Part shown: positions 7,474-15,706 of the stretch, one piece after another
How the letters are laid out: each line of letters begins with the position of its first letter
Numbering within the stretch: the first letter of the stretch is position 1
Source of the DNA: Bacteroidales bacterium UBA2295
Lineage (GTDB): Bacteria; Bacteroidota; Bacteroidia; Bacteroidales; Tenuifilaceae
Assembly (NCBI GenBank): GCA_002345825.1
Contig: DDWD01000195.1
Span: forward strand, 1 to 43,320
Direction of reading: 5' to 3'
Length of the DNA stretch: 43,320 nucleotides
Made by a program: the position numbers and the translations under genes
Notes under the pieces: model-generated
What the model was told of the DNA's origin: nothing
What the model saw: the letters and a program-made list of their open reading frames with translations, nothing else
The model's database searches: none

Positions 7474-7735
7474 GTGTTTGTTAGTAAAACATTTGTTCGT
7501 TACCTAATTGCACTCAATTACTCGCTTGTTGATTTGTTTAAAAGTGGTGCTCGTGAACCGCAAGCGGTTTGCCAAGGCCTTAAAACTTGTCCCGAACTTG
7601 CTTCGGGAAGCCAACGCACTACGAAAAGACAAGATAATTGCCACCCTGATAATAAAAAACTAAAAAAGAAGATTATTACGAAATGAAAATGGTTTACTTT
7701 TACGGAAAGACAAACGAATGTGATTTAACGCCAGT

Positions 7736-7914
7736 GCACAACAAGGGTGTACTCATCCAGCCTGCCGCATGCATATCGCCTGCCCGGCAGACAGGGCTGG
7801 CAGTTTTGGGGGATTTCTAAATATTCGGGGCATTTGAGTTCGCAACAGAATTCTTAGCGGTTGATAAATCCGCTGGCGCCGTTCTCCCCCACTTGGCACA
7901 CCCCCAGCCATAGT
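7736..7914 (+). other. attC-like recombination site 6 (altered right core)
   Basis: The left arm is GTGCACAAC-AAGGGTGTA and the right arm is CTTGGCACACCCCCAGCC, but the expected GTTG core is replaced by ATAG. The central segment is longer than in other sites and holds the palindrome GCCTGCCGCATGCATATCGC.. (about 7759-7800). The stem is therefore present but the recombination core looks mutated. Confidence 0.48.
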
Positions 7915-7956
7915 AAACAAGGCTTTTTGAAATATTTACATTTAAAGTAAAATGAT

Positions 7957-8874
7957 ATGAATACAAAGAATATTTTGGTTTGGGTCATAAAGATTATTTT
8001 TTTAGCAATCCTTTACATTCCAATTTGGATGTTAGGTTCAATGATTGTAGCGAATAGTTTCCCCGATACTCCATCAGAACCTGGCTTGGTAGATGAAGGA
8101 GTCGGTATGATATTTTTAAGTATTATTAATACGATTTTAATAGTAAGCTTAATTGTTTCTTCGCGTTGGAGAGGGTGGCGGCTGGCACTGCTGTTAGCAC
8201 TTGCGTACTATGGTTCTTTCACATTTATTACACAGGTGGAGACTTGGTACTTTCTTAATGATATTACGGTTTCATCCGAGTTGCTTCCTGGATTGTTCAT
8301 TATGGGTCTGTCGGTACCGTTCCTTTTTATCCCCCTTGCTGTGTTATTATGTGGAAAATGGAAAACTATCAGAATCAACAATGATAATAGCAATATGGTA
8401 ATGCCCAAGGGGCAATTGATTTTAAAATTTGGCATTATCGCTGTTTTATATGTAGTAATTTACTGGTTTGCGGGTTACTTCATTGCTTGGCAGAACCCCG
8501 AACTTAGAACATTTTATGGTAGTCCTGGCGATATAGTGCCATTCTGGGAGCATACTTACACTTCAATTAGAAATTCACCCGACTTATTTATATTGCAATT
8601 TTTGAGGGGGCTGCTTTTTGCTGTAATAACAATCCCAGTAATTCGTGGTTCAAATGTAAAGCCCTGGTTAACGGCATTGCTAGTGGGTATGCTTTTGGCG
8701 GTTCCTCACTTAGTTCATATACTTCCAAATCCCATAATACCTCTTGCCAGTGTGAGGTATAGTCATATGATTGAAACCGCGACATCAACTTTTCTATTTG
8801 GGTTAATTATCGTTTGGTTACTGTATCGCAGGCATTACGGAGTGAAAGATTTGCTTGGATGGGCAGATAAATGA
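7957..8874 (+). CDS. Polytopic membrane protein of unknown function
   Basis: The 305-residue protein has about eight hydrophobic segments: near 8-30, 50-67, 74-92, 108-130, 155-175, 215-232, 238-255 and 272-292. Trp-rich loops (SRWRGWRLALL, NPELRTFYGSPGDIVPFWEHTYTS) lie between segments. No catalytic or transport motif is recognised. It resembles uncharacterised inner-membrane proteins of Bacteroidetes in general look only. It stands alone downstream of attC-like site 6 and could be a cassette gene; the next site is strongly degenerate. Confidence 0.7.
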   Translation: MNTKNILVWVIKIIFLAILYIPIWMLGSMIVANSFPDTPSEPGLVDEGVGMIFLSIINTILIVSLIVSSRWRGWRLALLLALAYYGSFTFITQVETWYFLNDITVSSELLPGLFIMGLSVPFLFIPLAVLLCGKWKTIRINNDNSNMVMPKGQLILKFGIIAVLYVVIYWFAGYFIAWQNPELRTFYGSPGDIVPFWEHTYTSIRNSPDLFILQFLRGLLFAVITIPVIRGSNVKPWLTALLVGMLLAVPHLVHILPNPIIPLASVRYSHMIETATSTFLFGLIIVWLLYRRHYGVKDLLGWADK

Positions 8875-9011
8875 GTCTTAAATCATATCAAATCATCTTA
8901 ATAATCAGTTGAATTTAATGTTTGAACTTAACATACTAACTGAATTGATTGAATTAGTTTAAAGGGAAATGATAAAATATCAATGTTAATAAAAATGACA
9001 AAAAGCACCGT

Positions 9012-9141
9012 GTACAACAAAGTGTATATACCATTAGGATTTCTGTGGATATTCAAACATTGTAGTCCTCTCCAAATTTCGTATCGCTGGACAGGAAACT
9101 GCCTCGCAACGCCTTACATCACATGCACTCAATCGATGTAA
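9012..9141 (+). other. Degenerate attC-like remnant
   Basis: GTACAAC-AAAGTGTATATACC at the left faces TGCACTCAATCGATGTAAC at the right. The two pair weakly, and the right core is CGATGT where CGTTGT is expected. Spacing (about 130 nt) matches the other sites. It may be a decayed last site of the array; chance similarity is possible. The rest of the gene-free stretch 8875-9255 shows nothing else of note. Confidence 0.28.
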
Positions 9142-9255
9142 CTCATTTTAATCAAGGACATTCTGAATTCAATAACTCGACGCAACAAATCACAATATTT
9201 ACATAACGCAACGATATTCACGCTAAGCTAATTGTTTAAAAAAGAGTTTTATCAT

Positions 9256-9657
9256 ATGGTGTACAAAGGATCTTGTTTGTGCAAAGGCATTAAGTTTAAA
9301 ATCACAGGAAATTTTGAGAGTTTTTTTCTATGTCATTGTAGGTATTGTAGGAAAGATACTGGATCCGCTCACGCTGCCAATTTATTCTCGAAAACTGCGA
9401 ATATTGAGTGGATAAAAAAAGAAACAGAGATTAAGACTTTTCAACCTCCGAGAAGTAATCACGTAAAAGCATTTTGCGCAAATTGTGGCTCTGCATTACC
9501 CAACTTACAAATGGAAGGAAAAATCCTAGTAGTGCCAGCAGGATGTTTGGATACTAAGCTGGACAAACGTCCGGATGCTCATATTTTCATTTCGGATAAA
9601 GCAAGTTGGGATGAGTCGCTAGAAGAAATATTTAAATTTGAACGTATCCCAGAATAA
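9256..9657 (+). CDS. GFA/CENP-V-like zinc-binding protein
   Basis: The 133-residue protein has the cysteine pattern of the GFA (Gfa-like, CENP-V) fold: SCLC near 6-9, CHCRYC at 26-31 and FCANCGSALP near 80. In the family these bind two zinc ions. The prototype was reported to speed glutathione-formaldehyde adduct formation, but most members have no proven reaction. It closes with a loop typical of the family (GCLDTKLDKRPDAHIFISDKASW). The frame is open from a TTG at 9232; ATG 9256 starts directly before the family motif VYKGSCLC and is preferred. It is a single gene. Confidence 0.85.
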   Translation: MVYKGSCLCKGIKFKITGNFESFFLCHCRYCRKDTGSAHAANLFSKTANIEWIKKETEIKTFQPPRSNHVKAFCANCGSALPNLQMEGKILVVPAGCLDTKLDKRPDAHIFISDKASWDESLEEIFKFERIPE

Positions 9658-9976
9658 GTAAAAAAAATGGTAAACCTGATACCAATTTTTCAATGCAGGA
9701 AACTTTGTCAAATGGGTTTAACTAGCTTGCTGACAGGCAAACTCGCACTATACGCTCGGCTCGTGTGGCAGCCGTGGATAAACATAATGCTTTTTTAAAG
9801 CAGAGGTCTCTCCTTAAGCTGTAAACAGGTAACACCTCTAGCTGCCAGACTGTTTAATAATCCTCAATAATGAAATGTAAGAGTTAATAATATTATGATT
9901 ATCAATGCTTATTTTTAAAAACTTTATAAATTTGAGGTTAGTAGACAGATAGCCATTGGCTGTATAAAATTTTAAT
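9658..9976. other. Intergenic stretch with a likely promoter
   Basis: These 319 bp have no credible gene. A TAAATTTG box at 9927-9934 matches the Bacteroidetes -7 consensus and lies about 43 nt before the next start codon. Nothing else is recognised. Confidence 0.4.
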
Positions 9977-10297
9977 ATGAGGCAAATTTTAGCAATATTA
10001 TTGGGATGTGCCATGATTTCATGCAGTGATAGAAAAGATGAAATTGAGCCACAAATCATTGCTGATTTCACTATGGAAATTGACGTTATTGATTATTACA
10101 AAGTACATTTTACCAATAAATCGGAAAATGCAGTAAGCTATTATTGGGATTTTGATAACGGCCATAAATCAACTTTGGAGAATCCAACTTACACCTATTC
10201 TGGTGGGGGTATTTATGATGTTACCTTAACGGTTTATGGAGCCAATAATATCAGTGATTCTAAAACGCGAACCCTAATAATAAATGAGCCTCACTGA
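9977..10297 (+). CDS. Small PKD-domain lipoprotein
   Basis: The 106-residue exported protein has a short N-terminal hydrophobic stretch with two possible lipid Cys (C11 in LLGC, C16 in MISC). One PKD domain fills residues about 30-102, with the hallmark YYWDFDNGHKSTLENPTYTYSGGGIYDVTLTV. PKD domains are beta-sandwich modules for surface adhesion or polymer binding. It is probably a surface-anchored or periplasmic single module. Proteins with only one PKD are short for the family, but no frameshift is evident. A rho-independent terminator follows. Confidence 0.75.
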   Translation: MRQILAILLGCAMISCSDRKDEIEPQIIADFTMEIDVIDYYKVHFTNKSENAVSYYWDFDNGHKSTLENPTYTYSGGGIYDVTLTVYGANNISDSKTRTLIINEPH

Positions 10298-10340
10298 TCC
10301 TCCTGTAGTCACGGCTACTGTGCGATTGACTTCCCCTGTT

Positions 10341-10364
10341 CGGCGGCAGTTGAACCGCCGTTTT
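10341..10364 (+). terminator. Rho-independent terminator after the PKD gene
   Basis: CGGCGG-CAGTTGAA-CCGCCG followed by TTTT forms a G+C-rich hairpin with a U tract. It lies 44 nt after the stop of the PKD lipoprotein gene. Confidence 0.6.
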
Positions 10365-10496
10365 CCCATTCTTGCAGGTTTGCTGGCTCCTAACAAGCAC
10401 AACTAGGGATTAAAACACAAATTGGTTTACCAACTATAGGATTTATCCGACGAAGAAATTGTAATAATTTAAAACACCCACAACCAGCCGCCCATA

Positions 10497-10504
10497 TAAT
10501 TTTG
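10497..10504 (+). promoter_or_regulatory. -7 box of the serine hydrolase gene
   Basis: TAATTTTG fits TAnnTTTG and ends 33 nt before ATG 10538. A TTG start at 10502 would overlap it, which favours the ATG. No good -33 element is seen. Confidence 0.4.
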
Positions 10505-10537
10505 AAAAATAGGCAGCCTTTAATCACATCAAAAAAT

Positions 10538-11857
10538 ATGAAAAGAAATTTAATTTTAACACTAGCCATTGGCCTTCTGGGCCATATGGTTTTTGCTCAA
10601 GATCTTGACAAAGCAAAACTCGATAGCTATTTCGATGCGCTTGAGACTAACAACCGCTTTATGGGTAGCGTTGCGGTGGCTAAAGATGGCAAGGTAATTT
10701 ACACCAAAACCATTGGCTTGGCCGATATTGAAAACAATATCGAAGCGAACCCCGATACCAAGTACCGGATTGGCTCCATATCCAAAACATTTACAGCAGT
10801 TCTAGTTTTCAAGGCGATGGACCAAGAGCTGGTAAGCCTTGACCAAACAATCCATGAGTATTTTCCGAGTATCGAAAATGCCGATAAAATAACCATTAAG
10901 CAGCTGCTTAACCACCGAAGTGGGATACATAATATCACCAACGATGCAGAGTATTTTACCTGGAACACCCAAAAAAAATCGGAGCAAGAAATGGTTGATA
11001 TTATATCCAAAGCGGGCAGCGATTTTGAACCGGGGAGCAAGGCCGAGTACAGCAACTCAAACTATGTGCTGCTCACCTATATCCTTGAGAGAAGCTTTAA
11101 AAAACCTTATGCCGACCTGCTTACCCAATACATCACAAAGCCGCTTGGCTTAAAAAACACGTATCTGGGAGGTAAAATCGATACAGAGAACAACGAGTGT
11201 AAATCGTACCGATTTATGGGCAATTGGAATATGGTTACAGAGACAGATATTTCCGTACCGATGGGTGCGGGGGGCGTTGTCTCAACTCCAACCGATTTGG
11301 TAAGGTTTAGTGATGCCTTGTTTGGCGGTAAGCTGATTAAGGACGAATATCTTACGCAGATGAAAAATATCGTTGATAATTTTGGTATTGGGCTATTCCA
11401 ATTCCCTTTCCACAGCAGGATAGGTTTCGGCCATACGGGTGGGATTGATGGTTTCTCCTCTGTGTTTACCCACTTTGCCGACGGCAACGTTTCATACGCC
11501 ATGGTCTCCAATGGCTCTAACTATACCAACAACGATATTTCAATTGCTGTGCTTAGTGCAGTTTTCGGTATGCCTTTCGATGTTCCCCAATTCAAAGCTT
11601 ACGAGGTAACAGCAGAGGATCTCGACCAGTATTTAGGCGTTTACTCATCGCCACAATTCCCTTTAAAAATCACCATTACCAAAGATAACAATACATTAAT
11701 TGCTCAGGCAACAGGGCAACCATCCTTTCCGCTTGAAGCTTCTGGCAAGGACAAATTTGAATTTATCCCAGCAGGGTTAGTATTGGAATTTAACCCAGCC
11801 GAAAGTTCAATGATTTTAAAACAAAGGGGCGCACAATTTACGCTAACTAAGGAGTAA
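10538..11857 (+). CDS. Serine beta-lactamase-like hydrolase (class C/PBP4-type)
   Basis: The 439-residue exported protein has a signal peptide (hydrophobic 4-20, cleavage likely after VFAQ). The class C serine motifs are S80-I-S-K83 (SxxK nucleophile), Y171-S-N173 (YxN) and H299-T-G301 (the KTG equivalent, HxG). C-terminal residues about 370-439 form a separate beta domain (DLDQYLGVYSSPQFPLKITITK) common in esterase or peptidase members of this family. It acts outside the cytoplasmic membrane on an unknown ester or amide; family members include esterases, D-amino-acid peptidases and rarely true beta-lactamases. It is a lone gene with its own -7 box. Confidence 0.87.
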   Translation: MKRNLILTLAIGLLGHMVFAQDLDKAKLDSYFDALETNNRFMGSVAVAKDGKVIYTKTIGLADIENNIEANPDTKYRIGSISKTFTAVLVFKAMDQELVSLDQTIHEYFPSIENADKITIKQLLNHRSGIHNITNDAEYFTWNTQKKSEQEMVDIISKAGSDFEPGSKAEYSNSNYVLLTYILERSFKKPYADLLTQYITKPLGLKNTYLGGKIDTENNECKSYRFMGNWNMVTETDISVPMGAGGVVSTPTDLVRFSDALFGGKLIKDEYLTQMKNIVDNFGIGLFQFPFHSRIGFGHTGGIDGFSSVFTHFADGNVSYAMVSNGSNYTNNDISIAVLSAVFGMPFDVPQFKAYEVTAEDLDQYLGVYSSPQFPLKITITKDNNTLIAQATGQPSFPLEASGKDKFEFIPAGLVLEFNPAESSMILKQRGAQFTLTKE

Positions 11858-11940
11858 AGGTTTTGAGTAAATGGGGATTTAGATGCTGATAAATATTGCA
11901 TTATAAAATTAATGCATACTCTCGTAGAGCCTGTGTGTAG

Positions 11941-11996
11941 GCAGGGCTAAAGCCCAAGTTTGAATATGCGCTTTGTCCCCGCCCTGAAGGACGGGG
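11941..11996 (+). repeat. Left arm of an inverted REP-like pair
   Basis: This 56-nt arm contains two palindromes, GGGCTAAAGCCC and CCCCGCCCTGAAGGACGGGG. It matches the reverse complement of 12149-12203 along its length at its outer and inner ends. The two arms enclose about 150 bp of non-coding DNA, giving a REPIN- or MITE-like unit of about 263 bp. The rest of the gene-free stretch 11858-12345 shows nothing else. Confidence 0.6.
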
Positions 11997-12148
11997 TTAT
12001 TAGATATAGCATTGTGATTTTTTTTGGGGTTTGTAGGGATGTGAAGTTTGTAGGTAAATTGTATTAATCCGCTTCAAAAGCGTGAGGGATTAACCCGATG
12101 GAGTAGCTATTTTGCTGATTAGCATCATTAATGCAACAAAAATGGTAA

Positions 12149-12203
12149 CCCTGTCCTTTAGGGCAGGGTCACGACTTTGAAGACGATCTTGGGTTTAGCC
12201 CTG
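12149..12203 (-). repeat. Right arm of the inverted REP-like pair
   Basis: In inverted orientation this reads CAGGGCTAAACCCAAG at its outer end and CCTGCCCTAAAGGACAGGG at its inner end, the counterparts of the two palindromes at 11941-11996. Compensating differences keep the inner hairpins intact (GCCCTGAAGGAC versus GCCCTAAAGGAC). Confidence 0.6.
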
Positions 12204-12345
12204 ATGGTTTCTATAGCTTGTTATATGGCATAATTAGTAATTGTAAAAGTGGTTTTTCATCAGCTTATGCCATTTTACAATACTAAGGTAAAAATCAAAA
12301 ATATGTGTTTTAACCCTAACCCTTCTACTCTGATTAAGCAAAGAA

Positions 12346-12960
12346 TTAATCTTTAATACAACGAACAGAGAAGCCGTTACGCTTACTATCGTCAATATTA
12401 AATACTTTGCCGTTAGAAGGTATCATAACTCGGTTCCAAGCATCGCTTGAGCCCGTTTCGGTAGAACTCCACCAGGCACCATCTTTTGCAATATTGCTGA
12501 ATGCGCCTGTGTACCTACGAGATCCGCCAGGTAGAGCAGAAAAACCATAATCATCGGTACCGTTTCCGTTGCTTTTCCATCCTTCTTTGGCCTTAAGCTT
12601 AACGCTAGGGTTACTGCCAACAAAATCGGTAAGTTGTGTCCACTCCTTATGGCTAGGAAGATGCCAGCCTGTGGGGCATACGTTGCAAGCTGTTTCCCAA
12701 TCGTAGAGATAACCATACGTGTCCACATTTTTCTTGTTGTCGTCGTAAGCCCAGTATTTTCCGCTGCTGGGTTTGTAGGCAAGGTTCTCGGCCATCCATT
12801 CCTGGTTGCCAATTGTTACTGTTTTGTAGGTTTTTCCATCCCTACTATCGGTAAGCGTGCCACTTTTCTGAATTCTATGGTCAAAACAAGTTTTTTTACT
12901 CTTTTTTTTAATTTTGCCTTGCCAAAGAACGACCGATGGCGAAACTTTATGCCGATGGTC
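12346..12960 (-). pseudogene. FISUMP-domain surface protein, 5' end missing
   Basis: The last 149 codons (from ATG 12795) encode most of a FISUMP (Fibrobacter major paralogous) domain: MAENLAYKP, YGYLYDWETACNVCPTGWHLPSHKEW, FSALPGGSRR, WWSSTET and the closing FSVRCIKD. The true domain begins earlier in the same frame, because upstream codons read SGTLTDSRDGKTYKTVTIGNQEW, the standard FISUMP start, with no start codon. The frame closes at TAA 12961-12963, with no ATG before 12795 and no signal peptide. FISUMP proteins are normally exported, so this is a decapitated gene. The IS110-type transposase lies just upstream, and a signal-peptide fragment lies on the far side of it (14269-14358). Confidence 0.68.
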
Positions 12961-13030
12961 TTAGAAGAAGGTGCTTCGGCATCTTCTTTGTTTTTTCGGG
13001 TGTCGAACCCTCAAAAACAAGCCAAAGAAC
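12921..13030. repeat. 10-bp direct repeat spaced 100 bp
   Basis: GCCAAAGAAC occurs at 12921-12930 and again at 13021-13030, between the FISUMP remnant and the transposase stop. It could mark an edge of the inserted IS110 element or an earlier rearrangement. It is short enough to be chance. Confidence 0.3.
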
Positions 13031-13057
13031 TCCCTCAAACTCACATTGTCCGATAGC

Positions 13058-14065
13058 TTAGTTTTTGCAATGTTGTAATAATTCAACATATGGTGTTCCT
13101 CTTTTAACGGTTGCAAAAATTCTACCCAAAAGCTTATTTCTTACAGCATTGATAACAACAAGTTCATGTTTTCCTTCCTCTATTTTTCGGTTGTAATATG
13201 TTTTCAATTCCTTATCATACTTTACTGCTACCCATGCCCCATTATTTAGTAAACTTTTCATACGCTTATTGGCTAAATGGCTTACGTGTGGCGATTTGTT
13301 TATAGAAGTTCCTGAACGTTCCCCGAACGGAGCCACGCCGCTATATGAAGCAAAGCACCTTGCCTCTGATATGGTTGTGAAATTCTGAGTGTAAACCAAC
13401 ATATATGAGGCAATCACTAACCCAACACCTTTTACTGAACGTGCCAATTCAAAGTTTTTTTTTAACGGCTCATCTTGGGCAATTAATGATTCGATTTCAC
13501 TCTCTGCCTTTTTTATTTTTGAGTCAAGCAACTCAACTATTTCCTTGCTTTCTTCTGATATGAATGCGCTAACCTCTTTACCTGAGAACTCACTCAGCTC
13601 CTTTGGAGCAACAGTATACATTTTTCGTGACTTTACCAACCTTTCCCTGTGAGACAAGAGATTTTGCAACTTAATGAGGATAGTACCTGAAAACGCTGTT
13701 AGCATGAGTTCTTCATGGTGCATGTAAGCGTAGCGGGCTATCATTTTAGCATCTGCTTTGTCGTTTTTGCCCCGTTGTATCCCCATAGAGTGTTTTAGAT
13801 GGTATGGGTTCTCAAGGCGAAAAGGCAGAAGCTTTTCTGTCAGAAAACATGCTAATGGCAATACATATACTCCCGTATGCTCCATGCAGAAAAATAATTC
13901 TGTTCCGCTTACTCCTGTTTGTTTTTTTATCCATGTCAACATCCTTTTAAAACCTGCTACATTATTTTCAAATTGTTCATGTATAGGTTCTTTTAGTGTC
14001 TTTGAACGTAAAGCCACATCAATCGTCCCTTTTGAAATGTCAATGCCAACAAATACTTTGTATTC
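13058..14065 (-). CDS. IS110-family DEDD transposase
   Basis: The 335-residue protein (ATG at 14065; a 9-codon longer form starts at 14092) has an N-terminal RuvC-like DEDD domain: GIDISKGTIDVAL (first Asp), CMEHTGVY (Glu) and KNDKADAKMIARYA (Asp pair). A coiled region follows, then the Tnp_20 domain with VKGVGLVIASYMLVYTQNFTTISEARCFASYSGVAPFGERSGTS, whose Ser near SGTS is the catalytic serine of the family. IS110 enzymes move circular intermediates guided by a bridge RNA encoded beside the gene. Length and motifs are complete, so it may be active. It is nested between two parts of what may be one disrupted gene. Confidence 0.92.
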   Translation of the reverse strand, partial: EYKVFVGIDISKGTIDVALRSKTLKEPIHEQFENNVAGFKRMLTWIKKQTGVSGTELFFCMEHTGVYVLPLACFLTEKLLPFRLENPYHLKHSMGIQRGKNDKADAKMIARYAYMHHEELMLTAFSGTILIKLQNLLSHRERLVKSRKMYTVAPKELSEFSGKEVSAFISEESKEIVELLDSKIKKAESEIESLIAQDEPLKKNFELARSVKGVGLVIASYMLVYTQNFTTISEARCFASYSGVAPFGERSGTSINKSPHVSHLANKRMKSLLNNGAWVAVKYDKELKTYYNRKIEEGKHELVVINAVRNKLLGRIFATVKRGTPYVELLQHCKN

Positions 14066-14268
14066 CATCTTTTTATTAATTTTGTTTATCAATTATTCGA
14101 TAAACCCATGTATGAATAACATTGACACCTTTAATAAGCCTGGTAGCTTTGAATTCTATTTGATGCTTATTCATCAAAATAGCAGGGGACTGTCTCAAAA
14201 CATTGGTCTTTAACCAGTGTGCGGTGATAGTTCACCCCTGTTATTTGGGTTTATTGATTAACACAAAA
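14066..14268 (-). ncRNA. Possible bridge-RNA region upstream of the IS110 transposase
   Basis: This is about 200 nt of non-coding DNA upstream of the transposase, where IS110-group elements encode their bridge RNA. It has two clear hairpins on the minus strand: CTATTTTGATG/CATCAAATAG (14156-14182) and TGGT-TAAAG-ACCA (14204-14216). The position and the presence of stem-loops with internal loops fit; target- and donor-binding loops were not matched to flanking DNA. Confidence 0.35.
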
Positions 14269-14358
14269 TTATCTCTTTATTTTATTCTGCAAATCTAAAG
14301 GTGCGGTGGCACTAACTACAAAGGTTGCTGCAATTAGCAACAATACTAATTTTTTCAT
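14269..14358 (-). pseudogene. Signal-peptide fragment beyond the IS110 element
   Basis: This short frame of 29 codons encodes MKKLVLLLIAATFVVSATAP followed by nine residues and TAA. It is a well-formed Sec signal peptide with no mature protein. It has the same orientation as the FISUMP remnant and lies on the other side of the transposase. The simplest reading is that it was the start of that or a similar exported gene, cut by insertion of the IS. It could also be a separate decayed gene. Confidence 0.5.
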
Positions 14359-14708
14359 ATTTAATGGTTTAATAAATTAGACCTACTCTTATTAAAGGAT
14401 TTTCGGCAAGCTCCTATATCGTTTTATTTTTCTTAGCAATTGGCAAAAACAATAGCCCTAATATCAATAGAATAACTGCTGGGTTTTTTTGGCGGAAACA
14501 AGAATATCGGTGTTGGTCAAAAGAGGCTAACGCTAACTTAAAATGTATAATACCACGAATAGAGAATAAAAGTAATAAATTTGTTTCCATTATCCCTAAT
14601 CAATCTGTAAAATTTTGGAAAGTGTGGAGTTATATGATTTGGCTAAGGTTTCCCCATAATCCACTCTCCCTCGCTAACTATAAGCTCATGAATAGCAATC
14701 CATACCGA
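14359..14708. other. Gene-free stretch with a C-terminal TM remnant
   Basis: There is no complete gene. On the minus strand about 14398-14480 reads PAVILLILGLLFLPIAKKNKTI then a stop, a hydrophobic stretch with a basic tail like a C-terminal membrane anchor, without an intact upstream frame. It is probably decayed coding DNA or the leader of the signal-peptide fragment. Confidence 0.3.
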
Positions 14709-15656
14709 ATGAAAAATAAAGAGTTAAAGCTAATTAGCCTTGCGGTTTTATTAGGCGCCCTTGGATTTTTCTCCATCTCAACGCTGATAAGTAACAGACA
14801 ATCTGAAAACCAAATACAGAATATGAACGATAATAGTAATTCCAATACGGTTAAAGCCGTGATTGAACAAAAGGAGCTAAAGCAGGACGGCTATTCCATT
14901 TTTTACTACGCAACGGGAGCCAAGGATAAGGATTTAATCGTGTTTCTGCACCCAGCCTTTGCCGATCATCGTTGTTTCAACAATCAGATCGATTTTTTTG
15001 TGCAGCACTTCCGGGTTGTAACCATCGATATGCTTGGGCACGGGCAATCCAAGGTTCCCAAGGCGAAGGATAAGATTGATTTTACCATTCATCATATCGA
15101 TTCCATCCTAAGCAATGAGGGATATGGCAAAGCGCACTTTGTGGGCGTATCAATGGGAACGCTTGTTGCGCAGTACTATGCGCTCCACAATCCCCATAAG
15201 GTGCAGTCTATGACCATTCTGGGTGGATATGATATAAATGCCGATAACAGCGAGATTGCCAAGGCGCAGCGCTCAGAGAATATCAAATGGATTTTCAAGG
15301 CCATTTTCTCAATGAATTCCTTTAGGCGCTATGTATCGTCAGTTTCTGTAAGCAACCCCGCGGAGCAGGCACGTTTTTATGAGATGGCCAGCCTGTACAC
15401 CCGGAAATCATTTATGTGTATGTCGGGGCTTGGTAACATAATAAAGCAGAGAGATAGTGTTACTAGGAGCTATCCACTATTGATCCTGACCGGTGATAAA
15501 GACATTGAATTAGCCATAAGAATGAGTAAAAAGTGGCACGAAAATGAGCCCACAAGCAAATATAAAATCATCGAAAATGCTGGGCATTGCGCCAATATGG
15601 ATAATGCCGACGAGTTCAATAGCGTTGTGATGAGTTTTATTGGGAATGGCAAATAG
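14709..15656 (+). CDS. Alpha/beta hydrolase, membrane-anchored or exported
   Basis: The 315-residue protein has an N-terminal hydrophobic segment (6-27) and then an alpha/beta-hydrolase domain. The oxyanion region is VFLHPAF (78-84). The nucleophile elbow is GVS148MG, the likely acid is D263 or D265 in LTGDKD, and the catalytic His is H293 in AGHCANMD. The reaction could be ester, thioester or epoxide hydrolysis; the substrate is unknown. The frame is open to 14622; ATG 14709 is chosen because it places the hydrophobic segment at the N-terminus as a signal anchor. The next gene starts 50 bp downstream on the same strand. Confidence 0.82.
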   Translation: MKNKELKLISLAVLLGALGFFSISTLISNRQSENQIQNMNDNSNSNTVKAVIEQKELKQDGYSIFYYATGAKDKDLIVFLHPAFADHRCFNNQIDFFVQHFRVVTIDMLGHGQSKVPKAKDKIDFTIHHIDSILSNEGYGKAHFVGVSMGTLVAQYYALHNPHKVQSMTILGGYDINADNSEIAKAQRSENIKWIFKAIFSMNSFRRYVSSVSVSNPAEQARFYEMASLYTRKSFMCMSGLGNIIKQRDSVTRSYPLLILTGDKDIELAIRMSKKWHENEPTSKYKIIENAGHCANMDNADEFNSVVMSFIGNGK

Positions 15657-15706
15657 AGAGCAGCACCATAGTTTAAGTAGAAATCAGCTAATCGACTAAA
15701 TTCAAC

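Noticed and set aside
7471..7686. 71-codon plus-strand frame between the toxin-antitoxin promoter and attC-like site 6
   Set aside because: It starts inside the antitoxin promoter region, runs through a CCCGAAC-TTGC-TTCGGGA palindrome and has no domain or signal. It is probably open by chance.
1..9150. Integron integrase gene
   Set aside because: No tyrosine recombinase is encoded on either strand, so the array cannot be called a complete integron.
9658..9976. A further attC-like site before the PKD gene
   Set aside because: GGTAACACCTC-type words occur but no partner arm at 100-180 nt distance was found.
12423..12812. 129-codon minus-strand frame over the FISUMP remnant
   Set aside because: It is the +1 shadow of the real FISUMP frame, which carries the domain motifs.
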